The position numbers and the translations under genes were made by a program. Positions 26,749 through 34,402 of a stretch of DNA of 64,000 nucleotides are shown here, piece after piece (position 1 is the stretch's first letter; each line of letters starts with the position of its first letter). The notes below the pieces were generated by a model. That model did not search any database. It was given only the letters and a program-made list of their open reading frames with translations, and was not told the origin of the DNA. The DNA is from Rothia endophytica (lineage in GTDB: Bacteria > Actinomycetota > Actinomycetes > Actinomycetales > Micrococcaceae), in NCBI RefSeq assembly GCF_928381505.1, contig NZ_CAKMSJ010000003.1:310001-374000 (forward strand), given 5' to 3'.

Positions 26749-27324
26749 CTAGGCGCTCACCAACCCCCGCACCATGCCCTCAAGGATGACTTCAAAGCTC
26801 TCTTCACTTTGCCCCCCAACCATCACACAGCCACCTGCAATTTCGAGAGTCGTTGCCCCGTGGACTGCCGACCAGAAAGCCCAGACGGCCTGCCAGGGGT
26901 CCTCTATTTTTAACCTACCCTGAGCATGAATGCGGTGAACCGCATCCGCCAAGGGGGCTATCGGCTCCCGGTCAATCTCCTGGGGGCCAAAGTAGCCTCC
27001 AAACATCACACTGTAGAGGGCCGGGTTTTCAAGAGACCACCGGCGGTAAGCGCGCCCTAGATTCTTGAGGTCTACCAGAACATTCTCGGTACAACCTACC
27101 GCTCGCTGTTCGCGCACAAATGAGCCTCGGGCCTCGCGAGAGACTGCTTCAATCAAGTCTTCTCGGTTTCCAATCAGTGAGTAGATAACTGTCGTAGAAA
27201 CTCCCACCTTGCGAGCAACCGTCCTTAAAGAAAGGTGGCTCAAGCCTTCATCGGCAATAATTTGCGCTGCTGCCACGACGATTTTTTGGTGGTACTCAGC
27301 TCCATACATAGTTGGTCTTGACAC
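26749..27324 (-). CDS. TetR-family repressor with WHG-type C-terminal domain
   Basis: A 191-residue regulator. The N-terminal HTH is IVVAAAQIIADEGLSHLSLR and TVARKVGVSTTVIYSLIGN. The C-terminal part has YRRWSLENPALYSVMFGG, the usual WHG-domain pattern. It is divergent from a DUF4188 gene, with a palindrome between the two starts. It therefore probably represses itself and the neighbour. The effector is unknown. Confidence 0.85.
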   Translation of the reverse strand: MSRPTMYGAEYHQKIVVAAAQIIADEGLSHLSLRTVARKVGVSTTVIYSLIGNREDLIEAVSREARGSFVREQRAVGCTENVLVDLKNLGRAYRRWSLENPALYSVMFGGYFGPQEIDREPIAPLADAVHRIHAQGRLKIEDPWQAVWAFWSAVHGATTLEIAGGCVMVGGQSEESFEVILEGMVRGLVSA

Positions 27325-27355
27325 CCCATAAGAGTATCACTAGGCTATCTAATAA

Positions 27356-27374
27356 CAGTGTTATTTAAACACTG
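27356..27374. promoter_or_regulatory. TetR operator palindrome
   Basis: CAGTGTT-ATTTA-AACACTG is a perfect 7-bp dyad with a 5-base spacer. It lies in the short spacer between divergent TetR and DUF4188 genes. Confidence 0.7.
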
Positions 27375-27395
27375 ATGAAGCACAAGGAGAATATC

Positions 27396-27872
27396 GTGCA
27401 AGGTCTTAATCTCGGACGTTTTACCTCATCAGCATCGCAAGATGTCACTGTCTTCATGCTAGGCGTGCGCATTAACTCACCTCTGCGGCCGGATGCTTAC
27501 GTCCCTGTCATGAGGGCTTATCAGAAGATGGTGAAATACCTAGAACAACACCCTGAAACCGGATTCCTTGGTCAGGAGCTCTGGCTGAAACGCACCACCC
27601 TAGCGGTACAGTACTGGGAAAGCCCCGAAGCCCTTCAGGATTTCGCTTCGCTCACAGAAGCACCCCACGTTCAGGCCTGGCGACACTTCGCCCGGACAGC
27701 CAACCGCCATGTGGGCCTGTGGCACGAAACCTATCAGGTTTCTGCGCCGGCTCGCGAAAGCATTTATTTCAATATGCCTAACTTTGGCCTCGGTAAAGCT
27801 CTGGGAGTTGAGCCTATCGGCAAAGAAACTTCAACAGCTAAGCGCCGCATGTCTCGGTGGAGCGCCAGCTAA
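27396..27872 (+). CDS. DUF4188 (putative monooxygenase-like) protein
   Basis: A 158-residue DUF4188-type protein. FMLGVRINSPLRPDAYVPVM, YWESPEALQDFASLTEAPHV and GLWHETY with the FNMPNFGLGKAL tail are typical. The fold is a dimeric alpha/beta barrel related to heme- or antibiotic-type monooxygenases; catalysis is not demonstrated. GTG at 27396 is chosen because AAGGAG lies six bases upstream. An ATG at 27375 would overlap the TetR palindrome. Control by the divergent TetR is likely. Confidence 0.8.
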   Translation: MQGLNLGRFTSSASQDVTVFMLGVRINSPLRPDAYVPVMRAYQKMVKYLEQHPETGFLGQELWLKRTTLAVQYWESPEALQDFASLTEAPHVQAWRHFARTANRHVGLWHETYQVSAPARESIYFNMPNFGLGKALGVEPIGKETSTAKRRMSRWSAS

Positions 27873-27882
27873 CCGCAGGCTT

Positions 27883-28299
27883 CTACTCGCCAGATTTTGG
27901 TGCGCCCTGCTGGGCGTCCTTCGCGGCGTTTGCTTCGTCAATTTTGCGGGCCAGGCGTTCTTTTTCTTCGGCCTCACGACGCTTGGTTTCAGCTTCGCGG
28001 CGGGCACGCGCCTCGGCGTAGAGCTTAGCGGAGGACCGGTTCACACCGGTACCCTCACCCAGTGAGGAATCATTGGGCTTCTCCACCAGAATGAGAGTGG
28101 CACACATGACCAGAGTAACCACAAAAACTGCGCCGGCAACCGTCAGAGCCAGCACCAGCTGAGGTGCGTTATCGGTGCCGCCGGTCGCAAAAATGAAGGT
28201 GCACAAAAAGGCTACTATCGCCAGAACAAAGGCGATAATAAGGGGCCCGCGCACCTGGGCTTTGAAACCGCGCTCTTCTGAGCCAGGCTTTTGAGTCAC
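27883..28299 (-). CDS. Small membrane protein with two TM segments and charged coiled-coil tail
   Basis: A 138-residue protein without a family I recognise with certainty. Hydrophobic segments at about 18-38 and 47-70 are followed by a highly charged helix (ARARREAETKRREAEEKERL). The layout resembles DUF4229-type actinobacterial membrane proteins, but motif support is weak. It is convergent with the DUF4188 gene, ten bases away. Confidence 0.55.
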   Translation of the reverse strand: MTQKPGSEERGFKAQVRGPLIIAFVLAIVAFLCTFIFATGGTDNAPQLVLALTVAGAVFVVTLVMCATLILVEKPNDSSLGEGTGVNRSSAKLYAEARARREAETKRREAEEKERLARKIDEANAAKDAQQGAPKSGE

Positions 28300-28390
28300 G
28301 TCTAATTCCTCCTGAAAATGTGCTCAGACCAGTCTACGGGGTCAAACTGTTTTTTGTCTGACCGCGGGGGGGCAGGTTACAGAGGTAACC

Positions 28391-28972
28391 TTAGACGCCT
28401 TTACCTGCGGAGCGCAGGGTAAGAGCACCAATCATCACAAAGACACCGGCAATAAGTGCACCTGCGCCGGCGGTACCCATAATGGCCTTGTCCCCGATTT
28501 CTGACACTACCGGCAGAGCGGCAGCAAATATGGTGATGATGGCACCTTCAAGTTGCCAGTCACGGGCTGCCGGGTTGTAGCCTTTGGTGCGCATACCAGC
28601 CAGCATTTTCAGCACGCCGGTGAGGCCCAGAGCCACACACACCACCAGAGTCAGCCAGAACTCCCCGCGCGGCAGCAGAAGCACCAGCACACCGGCACCT
28701 GCCTGAATGCCTGCGATGGAGGTGAAGACCTGACTGTTCTGGTCATCCCCCTCACGCAAGAGAGCGCGGGAGGTAAAAAAGGACGCCGCGCCGTAAGCCA
28801 GCAGGTAGGCAGTAAGCATCACGGTGATAACGGTGAGGGTGGGTTCCTGCCAGAAGACCGTTACCAGCCCAAAGATCAGAAAGACCAGGGCATGGGTGGC
28901 GGTGGGGGTTGCCAGGGCAGCGGCTAAGCGGCGGTCTGGCACGGGGGTGGGGGCATCAGTTTCGTGAGTCAC
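28391..28972 (-). CDS. HdeD/DUF308-like integral membrane protein
   Basis: A 193-residue protein with six predicted transmembrane helices (ALVFLIFGLVTVFWQ, LTVITVMLTAYLLAYGA, AGAGVLVLLLPRGEFWLTLV and others). The spacing and the GLTGVLKMLAGMR segment fit HdeD-like proteins, some of which act in acid stress. A 7-bp hairpin (28374-28391) overlaps the stop codon. Confidence 0.6.
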   Translation of the reverse strand: MTHETDAPTPVPDRRLAAALATPTATHALVFLIFGLVTVFWQEPTLTVITVMLTAYLLAYGAASFFTSRALLREGDDQNSQVFTSIAGIQAGAGVLVLLLPRGEFWLTLVVCVALGLTGVLKMLAGMRTKGYNPAARDWQLEGAIITIFAAALPVVSEIGDKAIMGTAGAGALIAGVFVMIGALTLRSAGKGV

Positions 28973-29087
28973 CGTTCCAGTGTAGCGAACCCGGGTGGCC
29001 TCTCACGTTTGGGCGGTGTGAGGCATATATTGAGTGCACTCTAAGGGCGCCCCGGTGGTGCTAAGGGCATCAACTTGTACAGGGGCG

Positions 29088-30686
29088 TTAGAGGACGCGG
29101 CGCAAGCGCTGTAGCCCTTCTGCCAGTTTCCGGTCACTCACTCCACCAAAACCTATGACGACCCCTTGCAGGGGCAGCGGAGCGGTGGCAAGCTCACCAC
29201 CTTTCGGCTCGCCTATCCCTGGAATATCCACCCCGGCAGGTGCCGACCAGTAGGAGCCCAGGGGCGCAACCAGCACCCCGGCACCTTCAGCACGCCTCAC
29301 CAGATCGTCCTCCCCACCAGTAGTGGAGTGTAGATACAAGACCGCGTGCAAGCCACCATCCATGGGCAGAATGTCAGCACCGGGCAGGTCGCCCAGCTGT
29401 TCAACCACCAGGGCTCGGCGAGCGCGGTATACCTTGCGCATGCGAGCAATATGGCGGCGCACCCCACCGGTCGCTAGCAGGTCAGCAGCGGCGTCCTGCA
29501 CTAGGGCTGGCACCGGGTTACCCAGGTCAGCACGGAGGTTGAGCAGGTCATCGCGCAGGTGTCTGGGCATCACCAAAAATCCTAGGTTAAGGCCCGGGGT
29601 GAGCACTTTAGCGAAAGAGCCCAGCGTGATAACGCGGTCCCCACCACCTGCGGGGTGAGTGTGGTGAGCGGGGCGGTCCATGGCAGCCAGGGCGGGTAGG
29701 GGGTCACCGGTATAGCGCAGTTCGGAGTCGTAGTCATCCTCCACGATAAGCACCTGGTGAGTGCGGGCCCATTCCAGCAGTTCGAGGCGGCGGGCAGCGG
29801 GCATAGAGGCCCCGAGGGGGTACTGGTGGCTGGGGGCCACGAGGACGATGTCCGGTAGCTGGGCGCCAGTCGGTAGATATTGAGGGTCAAGCCCCTGCTC
29901 GTCCACGGGGATGGGGATCACGGTGTGACCGAAGGCCTGTGGAATGCGGTGCAGGGAGGGGTAGCCAGGGTTTTCCACCGCGATGCGCAAGGGGCGGTTG
30001 CGCACACGGCGGCGTAAGAGGGTGAGCAGCAGGCGGAAGCCTTCGCGGGCACCGGCAGTGACCAACACATCGTCAGGCGAGCGCAGAACTGAGCGGGTGA
30101 GGCGCAGATGCTCGGTGATATGGGTGCGCAGTTGGGTGGACCCCGCTGCGGGGTAGCCGTCGGCAGGGTTGGCGGCTGCCCGACGCCAGGCGGCACGCCA
30201 CTCGGTGGTCGCAAGAAGGGTGGTGTCAGGAGCGCCAGGTAAGAGGCTAATGACGCCGTGCCCAAGGGGCGCGGGGTGCTCTTCGGGGGTTACGGCAGAT
30301 TGGTCAGGTGCGGCGGCTAGTGCACCGGCGGTTACAGCAGTGGCAAAGGATGCGTTTTTACCCGACTCAGGGTTAAAAGCCGAATTTCTCTGGCCGGAGT
30401 TGTGTGGGCTTGGGCGCCGGTGCCGCAGGTGGGCGTCCACCCTGGTGCCACCGTGACCGGCTTGCAGGTAGCCTTCACCGATGAGCTGTTCGTAGGCGAA
30501 GACCACTGTCCCACGAGAGACACCCAGTTGGCGGGCTAAATCTCGGCTTGAGGGCAGCAGGTCGCCAGCTTTGAGCACTCCGGTCTCGATGAGCGGGCGC
30601 ACTTGCTCCACGATTTGAGCAGGTAAGGACGCCCCGGCACCCTTCTGCACGATTAAAGGCAGCTCCTGCCCCCTGGATGCCGGCAT
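29088..30686 (-). CDS. MocR/PdxR-type transcription regulator
   Basis: The 532-residue product has a GntR winged helix at residues 14-80 (SSRDLARQLGVSRGTVVFAY). It is joined by a linker of about 80 residues to an aminotransferase class I-like domain. The PLP lysine is expected in LGSFAKVLTPGLNLGFLV, and VEDDYDSELRY is the conserved cofactor-pocket motif. PdxR members sense PLP and activate pdxST; others control GABA or taurine genes. No pdxST is adjacent, and the upstream neighbour is umuC in the same orientation. TCTATTAG repeats precede the start. Confidence 0.85.
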   Translation of the reverse strand: MPASRGQELPLIVQKGAGASLPAQIVEQVRPLIETGVLKAGDLLPSSRDLARQLGVSRGTVVFAYEQLIGEGYLQAGHGGTRVDAHLRHRRPSPHNSGQRNSAFNPESGKNASFATAVTAGALAAAPDQSAVTPEEHPAPLGHGVISLLPGAPDTTLLATTEWRAAWRRAAANPADGYPAAGSTQLRTHITEHLRLTRSVLRSPDDVLVTAGAREGFRLLLTLLRRRVRNRPLRIAVENPGYPSLHRIPQAFGHTVIPIPVDEQGLDPQYLPTGAQLPDIVLVAPSHQYPLGASMPAARRLELLEWARTHQVLIVEDDYDSELRYTGDPLPALAAMDRPAHHTHPAGGGDRVITLGSFAKVLTPGLNLGFLVMPRHLRDDLLNLRADLGNPVPALVQDAAADLLATGGVRRHIARMRKVYRARRALVVEQLGDLPGADILPMDGGLHAVLYLHSTTGGEDDLVRRAEGAGVLVAPLGSYWSAPAGVDIPGIGEPKGGELATAPLPLQGVVIGFGGVSDRKLAEGLQRLRRVL

Positions 30687-30762
30687 AGACCGCCCTCCTT
30701 GCCTATCAGCGTCCGCCTCGTGGGCGGTCTATTAGTTTCACCTAAAATCTAAGTTCTATTAG
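30684..30762. promoter_or_regulatory. MocR promoter region: direct repeats and start-codon hairpin
   Basis: TCTATTAG occurs at 30728-30735 and again at 30755-30762, 27 bases apart and flanked by GG and ACC. Direct repeats of this kind are typical of MocR-family binding sites. An 11-bp perfect inverted repeat (30685-30695 / 30722-30732) includes the start codon and might mask it in mRNA. Confidence 0.5.
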
Positions 30763-30810
30763 ACCAGCATGGGCTATAGCTATATGCAGGTGGCGCGCCC
30801 GTGCTGAGAA

Positions 30811-32103
30811 TTACTTGATGACAGCGACCGGGAGTTCTGCCCAGTGGGTCGTGCCGCGCCGGGAAAGCATCTCGCGTTTCATTTCCCAGGCAGGTGATTG
30901 GGCCAGCCCCCCGTACCCAACACCCAGAGAGCGCGGGCCACATTTTTCTTTGATGCTTTGCACCAAACCAGCGATATCACGGGTTTCGTGGCTGCGGGCA
31001 AAGGGGTCTAGCAGAGCAGTAGCACCAGCCGGCGTCAGGTCACTGACCACCACCCCTGCCTTTGCGTATCTGACCATCCCAAAGGTGGCACGCTCCAGCA
31101 GTTGGGCGCAGGCCTGAGTGAGAATAATAGGGTCAGCGGTAGGCGCAGGCAGTTTCACCTGCACGTCAGCGCGCACAAAACCTCCTGTGGCGTAACGCGA
31201 GGTGGAGCAGAAAGCACTGACCAGCCCAGCAACCTGCCCGCTCTTGACCAGGCGCCCAGAGGCACGCTGGGCGTAGATACTCAGAACCTGGCGCATAGTA
31301 TCTTCGCTGGTCACCGGGTCAGAAAAAGAGCGGGAATACATCATCTGATCTTTAAAGACCCGCTCAGGCTCAAGCTCGATAGCTCTTACCCCGCGCAGTT
31401 CAAGCACCGTGCGCATGATTACTACCGAGAACCTTTTGCGCACCAGCCCCAGCGGGGCCTCTTTCAGGTCTTGAACGCTGAGAATTCCCATACCCGCCAG
31501 TTTTTGAGCAACCCTACTCCCCACACCCCATATTTCTTCTGCAGGGAGGGTGCTTAACAGGGCATCCACCCGCTGGGGTGGCAGGGCGTCCCACACACAG
31601 ACGCCCCTGAGAGCCGGTATTTTCTTCGCTGTTCTGTTGGCGAGCTTGGCTAAGGTCTTGGATGCCCCTACCCCCACACAGACAGGCACGCCAACCCTGC
31701 GCGCCAGATCATCTTTGATGCGGCGGGCCAGGGCTTGTGCTTGGGGCAGGGTGGCGGTGATGGTGAGGAAGGCTTCGTCGATACTGTACTGCTCAAACTC
31801 CTGGGCGTAGCCTTCCAGCAGCAGCATGACTCGGTTGCTGATGTCCCCGTAAAGCTCGTAGTTCGATGACCGTACTACTACTCCTAGCTCTTTTGCTTTC
31901 TCTTGCACGGTGAACCAGGGCTGACCCATAGTAAAACCCAGGGCCTTAGCGGCGGTGTCTAGCGAAATAATGCACCCGTCGTTATTAGAGAGGACGAGCA
32001 CCGGGCGGTTGCCGATGGAAGGGTCCAGCAGCTTTTCGCAGGAGGTGTAGCAGGAGTTGATATCTACGTGAAAGATGAGGGTTCTTGGGGCATCAGCGCA
32101 CAT
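30811..32103 (-). CDS. umuC: UmuC-like Y-family translesion DNA polymerase
   Basis: A 430-residue polymerase. Catalytic carboxylates are seen in FHVDINSCYTSCEKL (first Asp) and YSIDEAFLTI (Asp-Glu pair). VLSNNDGCIISLDTAAKALG and the C-terminal little-finger region (SFSDPVTSEDTMRQVLSIYA) follow the UmuC pattern. The initial Asp-Ile-Asn replaces the usual Asp-Val-Asn. It extends DNA past lesions together with cleaved UmuD. AGGAG precedes the ATG, which overlaps the end of umuD by 11 bases. A nine-residue N-terminal extension to 32130 was rejected. Confidence 0.9.
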   Translation of the reverse strand: MCADAPRTLIFHVDINSCYTSCEKLLDPSIGNRPVLVLSNNDGCIISLDTAAKALGFTMGQPWFTVQEKAKELGVVVRSSNYELYGDISNRVMLLLEGYAQEFEQYSIDEAFLTITATLPQAQALARRIKDDLARRVGVPVCVGVGASKTLAKLANRTAKKIPALRGVCVWDALPPQRVDALLSTLPAEEIWGVGSRVAQKLAGMGILSVQDLKEAPLGLVRKRFSVVIMRTVLELRGVRAIELEPERVFKDQMMYSRSFSDPVTSEDTMRQVLSIYAQRASGRLVKSGQVAGLVSAFCSTSRYATGGFVRADVQVKLPAPTADPIILTQACAQLLERATFGMVRYAKAGVVVSDLTPAGATALLDPFARSHETRDIAGLVQSIKEKCGPRSLGVGYGGLAQSPAWEMKREMLSRRGTTHWAELPVAVIK

Positions 32104-32524
32104 GGTGAATACTCCTGGTGACCACCCCAAAGATGGTGAAGTCTGAGAGAGCTTCTATGCGCAGTGCGGGGTACTGGGGGTTTTCTGGGGTGAGCCAGCC
32201 CTGACCCTGACGGTCGATAATGAAGCGTTTAACGGTGAATTCACCGTCCAGGCTGGCAACCACCACGTCCCCGGGCACCGGGGTGATAGAGCGGTCCACC
32301 ACGATTTCATCGCCATCCGCTATTCCTGCATCCACCATGGATGAGCCGGTGATTCGGAAGATGTAAGTGGAGGTTTTATCCCTAATGAGAAGTTCATTGA
32401 GATCAATGCTGGTGGCCTGGTAATCCTGCGCCGGTGAGGGGAATCCGGCGGGTATCAGGGTGGGCGGCAGAGGCAGATGCAGCGGCTGCAGTGCGCGAAT
32501 CTTGGCTATAAGGGCTGCTTTCAT
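32093..32524 (-). CDS. umuD: UmuD-like S24 self-cleaving protease
   Basis: A 143-residue LexA/UmuD-type protein. The autocleavage site is Ala26-Gly27 in PAGFPSPAQDY, the catalytic Ser62 lies in GSSMVDAGI and Lys99 in GEFTVKRF. Each is offset by two from E. coli UmuD. After RecA-stimulated cleavage, the UmuD' dimer activates UmuC for translesion synthesis. A GTG two codons upstream is an alternative start. No canonical actinobacterial LexA box is seen upstream; instead there are two 17-base direct repeats. Confidence 0.9.
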   Translation of the reverse strand: MKAALIAKIRALQPLHLPLPPTLIPAGFPSPAQDYQATSIDLNELLIRDKTSTYIFRITGSSMVDAGIADGDEIVVDRSITPVPGDVVVASLDGEFTVKRFIIDRQGQGWLTPENPQYPALRIEALSDFTIFGVVTRSIHHVR

Positions 32525-32534
32525 ACCCACATAC

Positions 32535-32574
32535 TAGTACATATATTCTATATTTATTAGTATATGTATTCTAT
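32535..32574. promoter_or_regulatory. Tandem 17-base repeats upstream of umuDC
   Basis: TAGTACATATATTCTAT (32535-32551) recurs as TAGTATATGTATTCTAT (32558-32574) with two differences and a 23-base period. Each repeat contains a near-palindromic TAYATRTA core. The AT-rich block lies just before umuD, so it likely contains its promoter and regulator sites. Confidence 0.6.
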
Positions 32575-32642
32575 TTCTTAAACTGCAGGCGCAACCCCAC
32601 CCAGGGCAGTAAGCGAGTCAGAGGGGTTTTGGGGCAACAAAG

Positions 32643-32671
32643 AACCCGTTTCCTTCAAAAGGAAACGGGTT
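32643..32671 (-). terminator. Terminator of tRNA-Leu
   Basis: A perfect 13-bp stem (AACCCGTTTCCTT / AAGGAAACGGGTT) with a three-base loop lies 10 bases beyond the tRNA CCA end. TTCTTTGTT follows on the minus strand. Confidence 0.85.
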
Positions 32672-32680
32672 TTTCTATCG

Positions 32681-32767
32681 TGGTGCGCAAGGGGGGACTT
32701 GAACCCCCACGATCTTGCGATCACTGGCACCTGAAGCCAGCGCGTCTGCCAATTCCGCCACTTGCGC
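32681..32767 (-). tRNA. tRNA-Leu (CAG)
   Basis: The minus strand folds to a class II tRNA with the 7-bp acceptor stem GCGCAAG/CTTGCGC and an encoded CCA. The anticodon arm is CTGGC-TTCAGGT-GCCAG. A long variable arm (TGATCGCAAGATCGT) and a GGGGG-TTCAAGT-CCCCC T arm follow. The anticodon CAG reads CUG leucine codons. Confidence 0.97.
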
Positions 32768-32909
32768 ATTATTCATTTTTGACTTGCCGAATGAGCAACG
32801 AAGATAACTATACACAAGGCCCAGCAAGGGTGTCCAACCAAAAACCACCCGGCCCGCATGCAATAGGTCACACAAAATGCCTCTTTGGAGCGCCTGAATT
32901 CGCTTCAAC

Positions 32910-32955
32910 ACACCCTTCTACCGGCGGGCACCCAGGGTTTCCAAGGGTGTTTTTA
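32910..32955 (+). terminator. Rightward intrinsic terminator without an assigned gene
   Basis: ACACCCTT (32910-32917) pairs with AAGGGTGT (32943-32950) and is followed by TTTTT. It points rightward, but no coding gene ends before it; the upstream tRNA runs the other way. It could end a small RNA or attenuate the fhaA leader. The rest of the 295-base spacer 32768-33062 shows no other clear feature apart from the GAAGGAGG site of fhaA. Confidence 0.5.
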
Positions 32956-33062
32956 CGGTTATCTACTAGACTGGTGTTTTAGGCTGTGCCCCATTATGGT
33001 CTACAGTCCGCAACCGCCCGCCCGGCGGAGCTCACCACATACGTTTGTTGAAGGAGGCAAGC

Positions 33063-33911
33063 ATGGGATTCATTGACAGAATCGAACAGGGCCTAGAAAA
33101 GGCTGTTCGCGGCACCTTCAGCAAAGGTGGAGCTTTCGAACCTGTTGATATCGCTAACCGCCTGCGCACCGAAATGGATAAGAAGGCCTATGCGATTGCG
33201 TCCGGCCGGACCATTGCACCTAACGTCTTTACCGTTGAGTTCTCCAGCCAGGATTTTTCCCGCGCTCAGCAGTGGGGGGTCCCTCTCGCTGAGGAGCTCT
33301 GCGACGTAGCGATTCGGCACGCGCGCACTCAGGGTTATTCCCTGCGCGGCGCAGTACGCGTTACTTTTGCCGTGGGTGATGAGCTGGAGTCCGATGACTT
33401 CACCGTTACTGGCGTACAGCAGCAGGTAGCTACACCCGCCGCCGACGCAGCGTCGCCCAGCAGCCCGGCAAGGCACAACAGCGCTGGCTCAGGTGCATAC
33501 CCGGCGTCCGCTCCAACTTCTTTACCGAATCGCATCACCCGCCCTGCTCCTCAGGCACGCACTCAGCCGGTGCCCGCGAGCGATCTCCCCAGGCAGCGCC
33601 CGGGGTCTGTAGCTCCCAAGCCACAGGTAGTTCTTGAGGTCAACGGTGAACGCATAGCGGTTCGTGCCCTGCCGGTTACTCTGGGCCGGGGTTCCAGTGC
33701 TGATATCACCGTTGAAGACACCGGGGTATCGCGCCGACACCTAGAAATTGTGGAGCAGGACGGCGCCTACCTGGCTGTCGACCTGGGTTCCACCAACGGC
33801 TCCTACATCAACGGTCAGCGCCTGGTAGGCCGCGCCGAAATCACCAATGGATCGGTGATTGAGATGGGTCGTGCCCGCATTGTTTTTCGTCTTATGATTC
33901 GCAGGGGGTAG
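33063..33911 (+). CDS. fhaA: FhaA: DUF3662 and FHA-domain protein
   Basis: The 282-residue product has an N-terminal DUF3662 domain (1-120; MGFIDRIEQGLEKAVRG and VFTVEFSSQDF). A proline-rich linker of about 70 residues follows. The C-terminal FHA domain has the phosphothreonine-binding GRGSSADITVEDTGVSRRHL and LGSTNGSYING. FhaA is a substrate of PknA/PknB and helps regulate peptidoglycan synthesis at poles and septum. GAAGGAGG precedes the ATG. It heads a tight seven-gene cluster. Confidence 0.93.
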   Translation: MGFIDRIEQGLEKAVRGTFSKGGAFEPVDIANRLRTEMDKKAYAIASGRTIAPNVFTVEFSSQDFSRAQQWGVPLAEELCDVAIRHARTQGYSLRGAVRVTFAVGDELESDDFTVTGVQQQVATPAADAASPSSPARHNSAGSGAYPASAPTSLPNRITRPAPQARTQPVPASDLPRQRPGSVAPKPQVVLEVNGERIAVRALPVTLGRGSSADITVEDTGVSRRHLEIVEQDGAYLAVDLGSTNGSYINGQRLVGRAEITNGSVIEMGRARIVFRLMIRRG

Positions 33912-33914
33912 CTC

Positions 33915-34400
33915 ATGGCGTCAGAAATTACCGTGACAGTTCTGCGTTTTGCATTCTTGATTTTACTGTGGCTTTTTGTGTTCATGGTTCTGGCCGCTTC
34001 GCGTCGTGATCTGGGCGTGGGCCGCAATGTGCGCACTGCCAGGGCTTCAACAGACGTTGCGCCCCCTGACTCCCCGGCGCACCCGGGCGTCACTCCTGCA
34101 CCCCGGCCCCGCGCTAGCTTGCTCACCATTATCGATGGCTCCCAGGCGGGGGCGGTCATGCGCCTTGATGATCAGCCTGTCACCATGGGTCGCTCCTCAG
34201 ATATTGAGGTGTCCTTGCAGGATGACTACGCCTCAGGCCACCATGCCCGTCTCTTCCCGCAGGGTTCACGCTGGTTTCTTGAAGATTTGGGATCTACCAA
34301 CGGCACCTTCGTGGGGGAACAGCGTCTAACGCGTGCCACCCCGGTTGAAGTAGGACAGAACTTCCGTGTAGGCCGCACTACCATGCAACTGAAAGCCTAA
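33915..34400 (+). CDS. fhaB: FhaB/FipA-type membrane-anchored FHA protein
   Basis: A 161-residue protein with one N-terminal membrane helix (FAFLILLWLFVFMVLAASRR) and a cytoplasmic FHA domain (MGRSSDIEVSLQDDYASGHH; EDLGSTNGTFVGEQRL). In mycobacteria FipA (FhaB) links kinase signalling to FtsZ and FtsQ. It is separated by three bases from fhaA and two from pstP. Confidence 0.92.
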   Translation: MASEITVTVLRFAFLILLWLFVFMVLAASRRDLGVGRNVRTARASTDVAPPDSPAHPGVTPAPRPRASLLTIIDGSQAGAVMRLDDQPVTMGRSSDIEVSLQDDYASGHHARLFPQGSRWFLEDLGSTNGTFVGEQRLTRATPVEVGQNFRVGRTTMQLKA

Positions 34401-34402
34401 GC

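Noticed and set aside
32521-32640. Search for an SOS/LexA box in front of umuDC
   Set aside because: No sequence resembling the actinobacterial LexA palindrome was found; only the AT-rich direct repeats are present.
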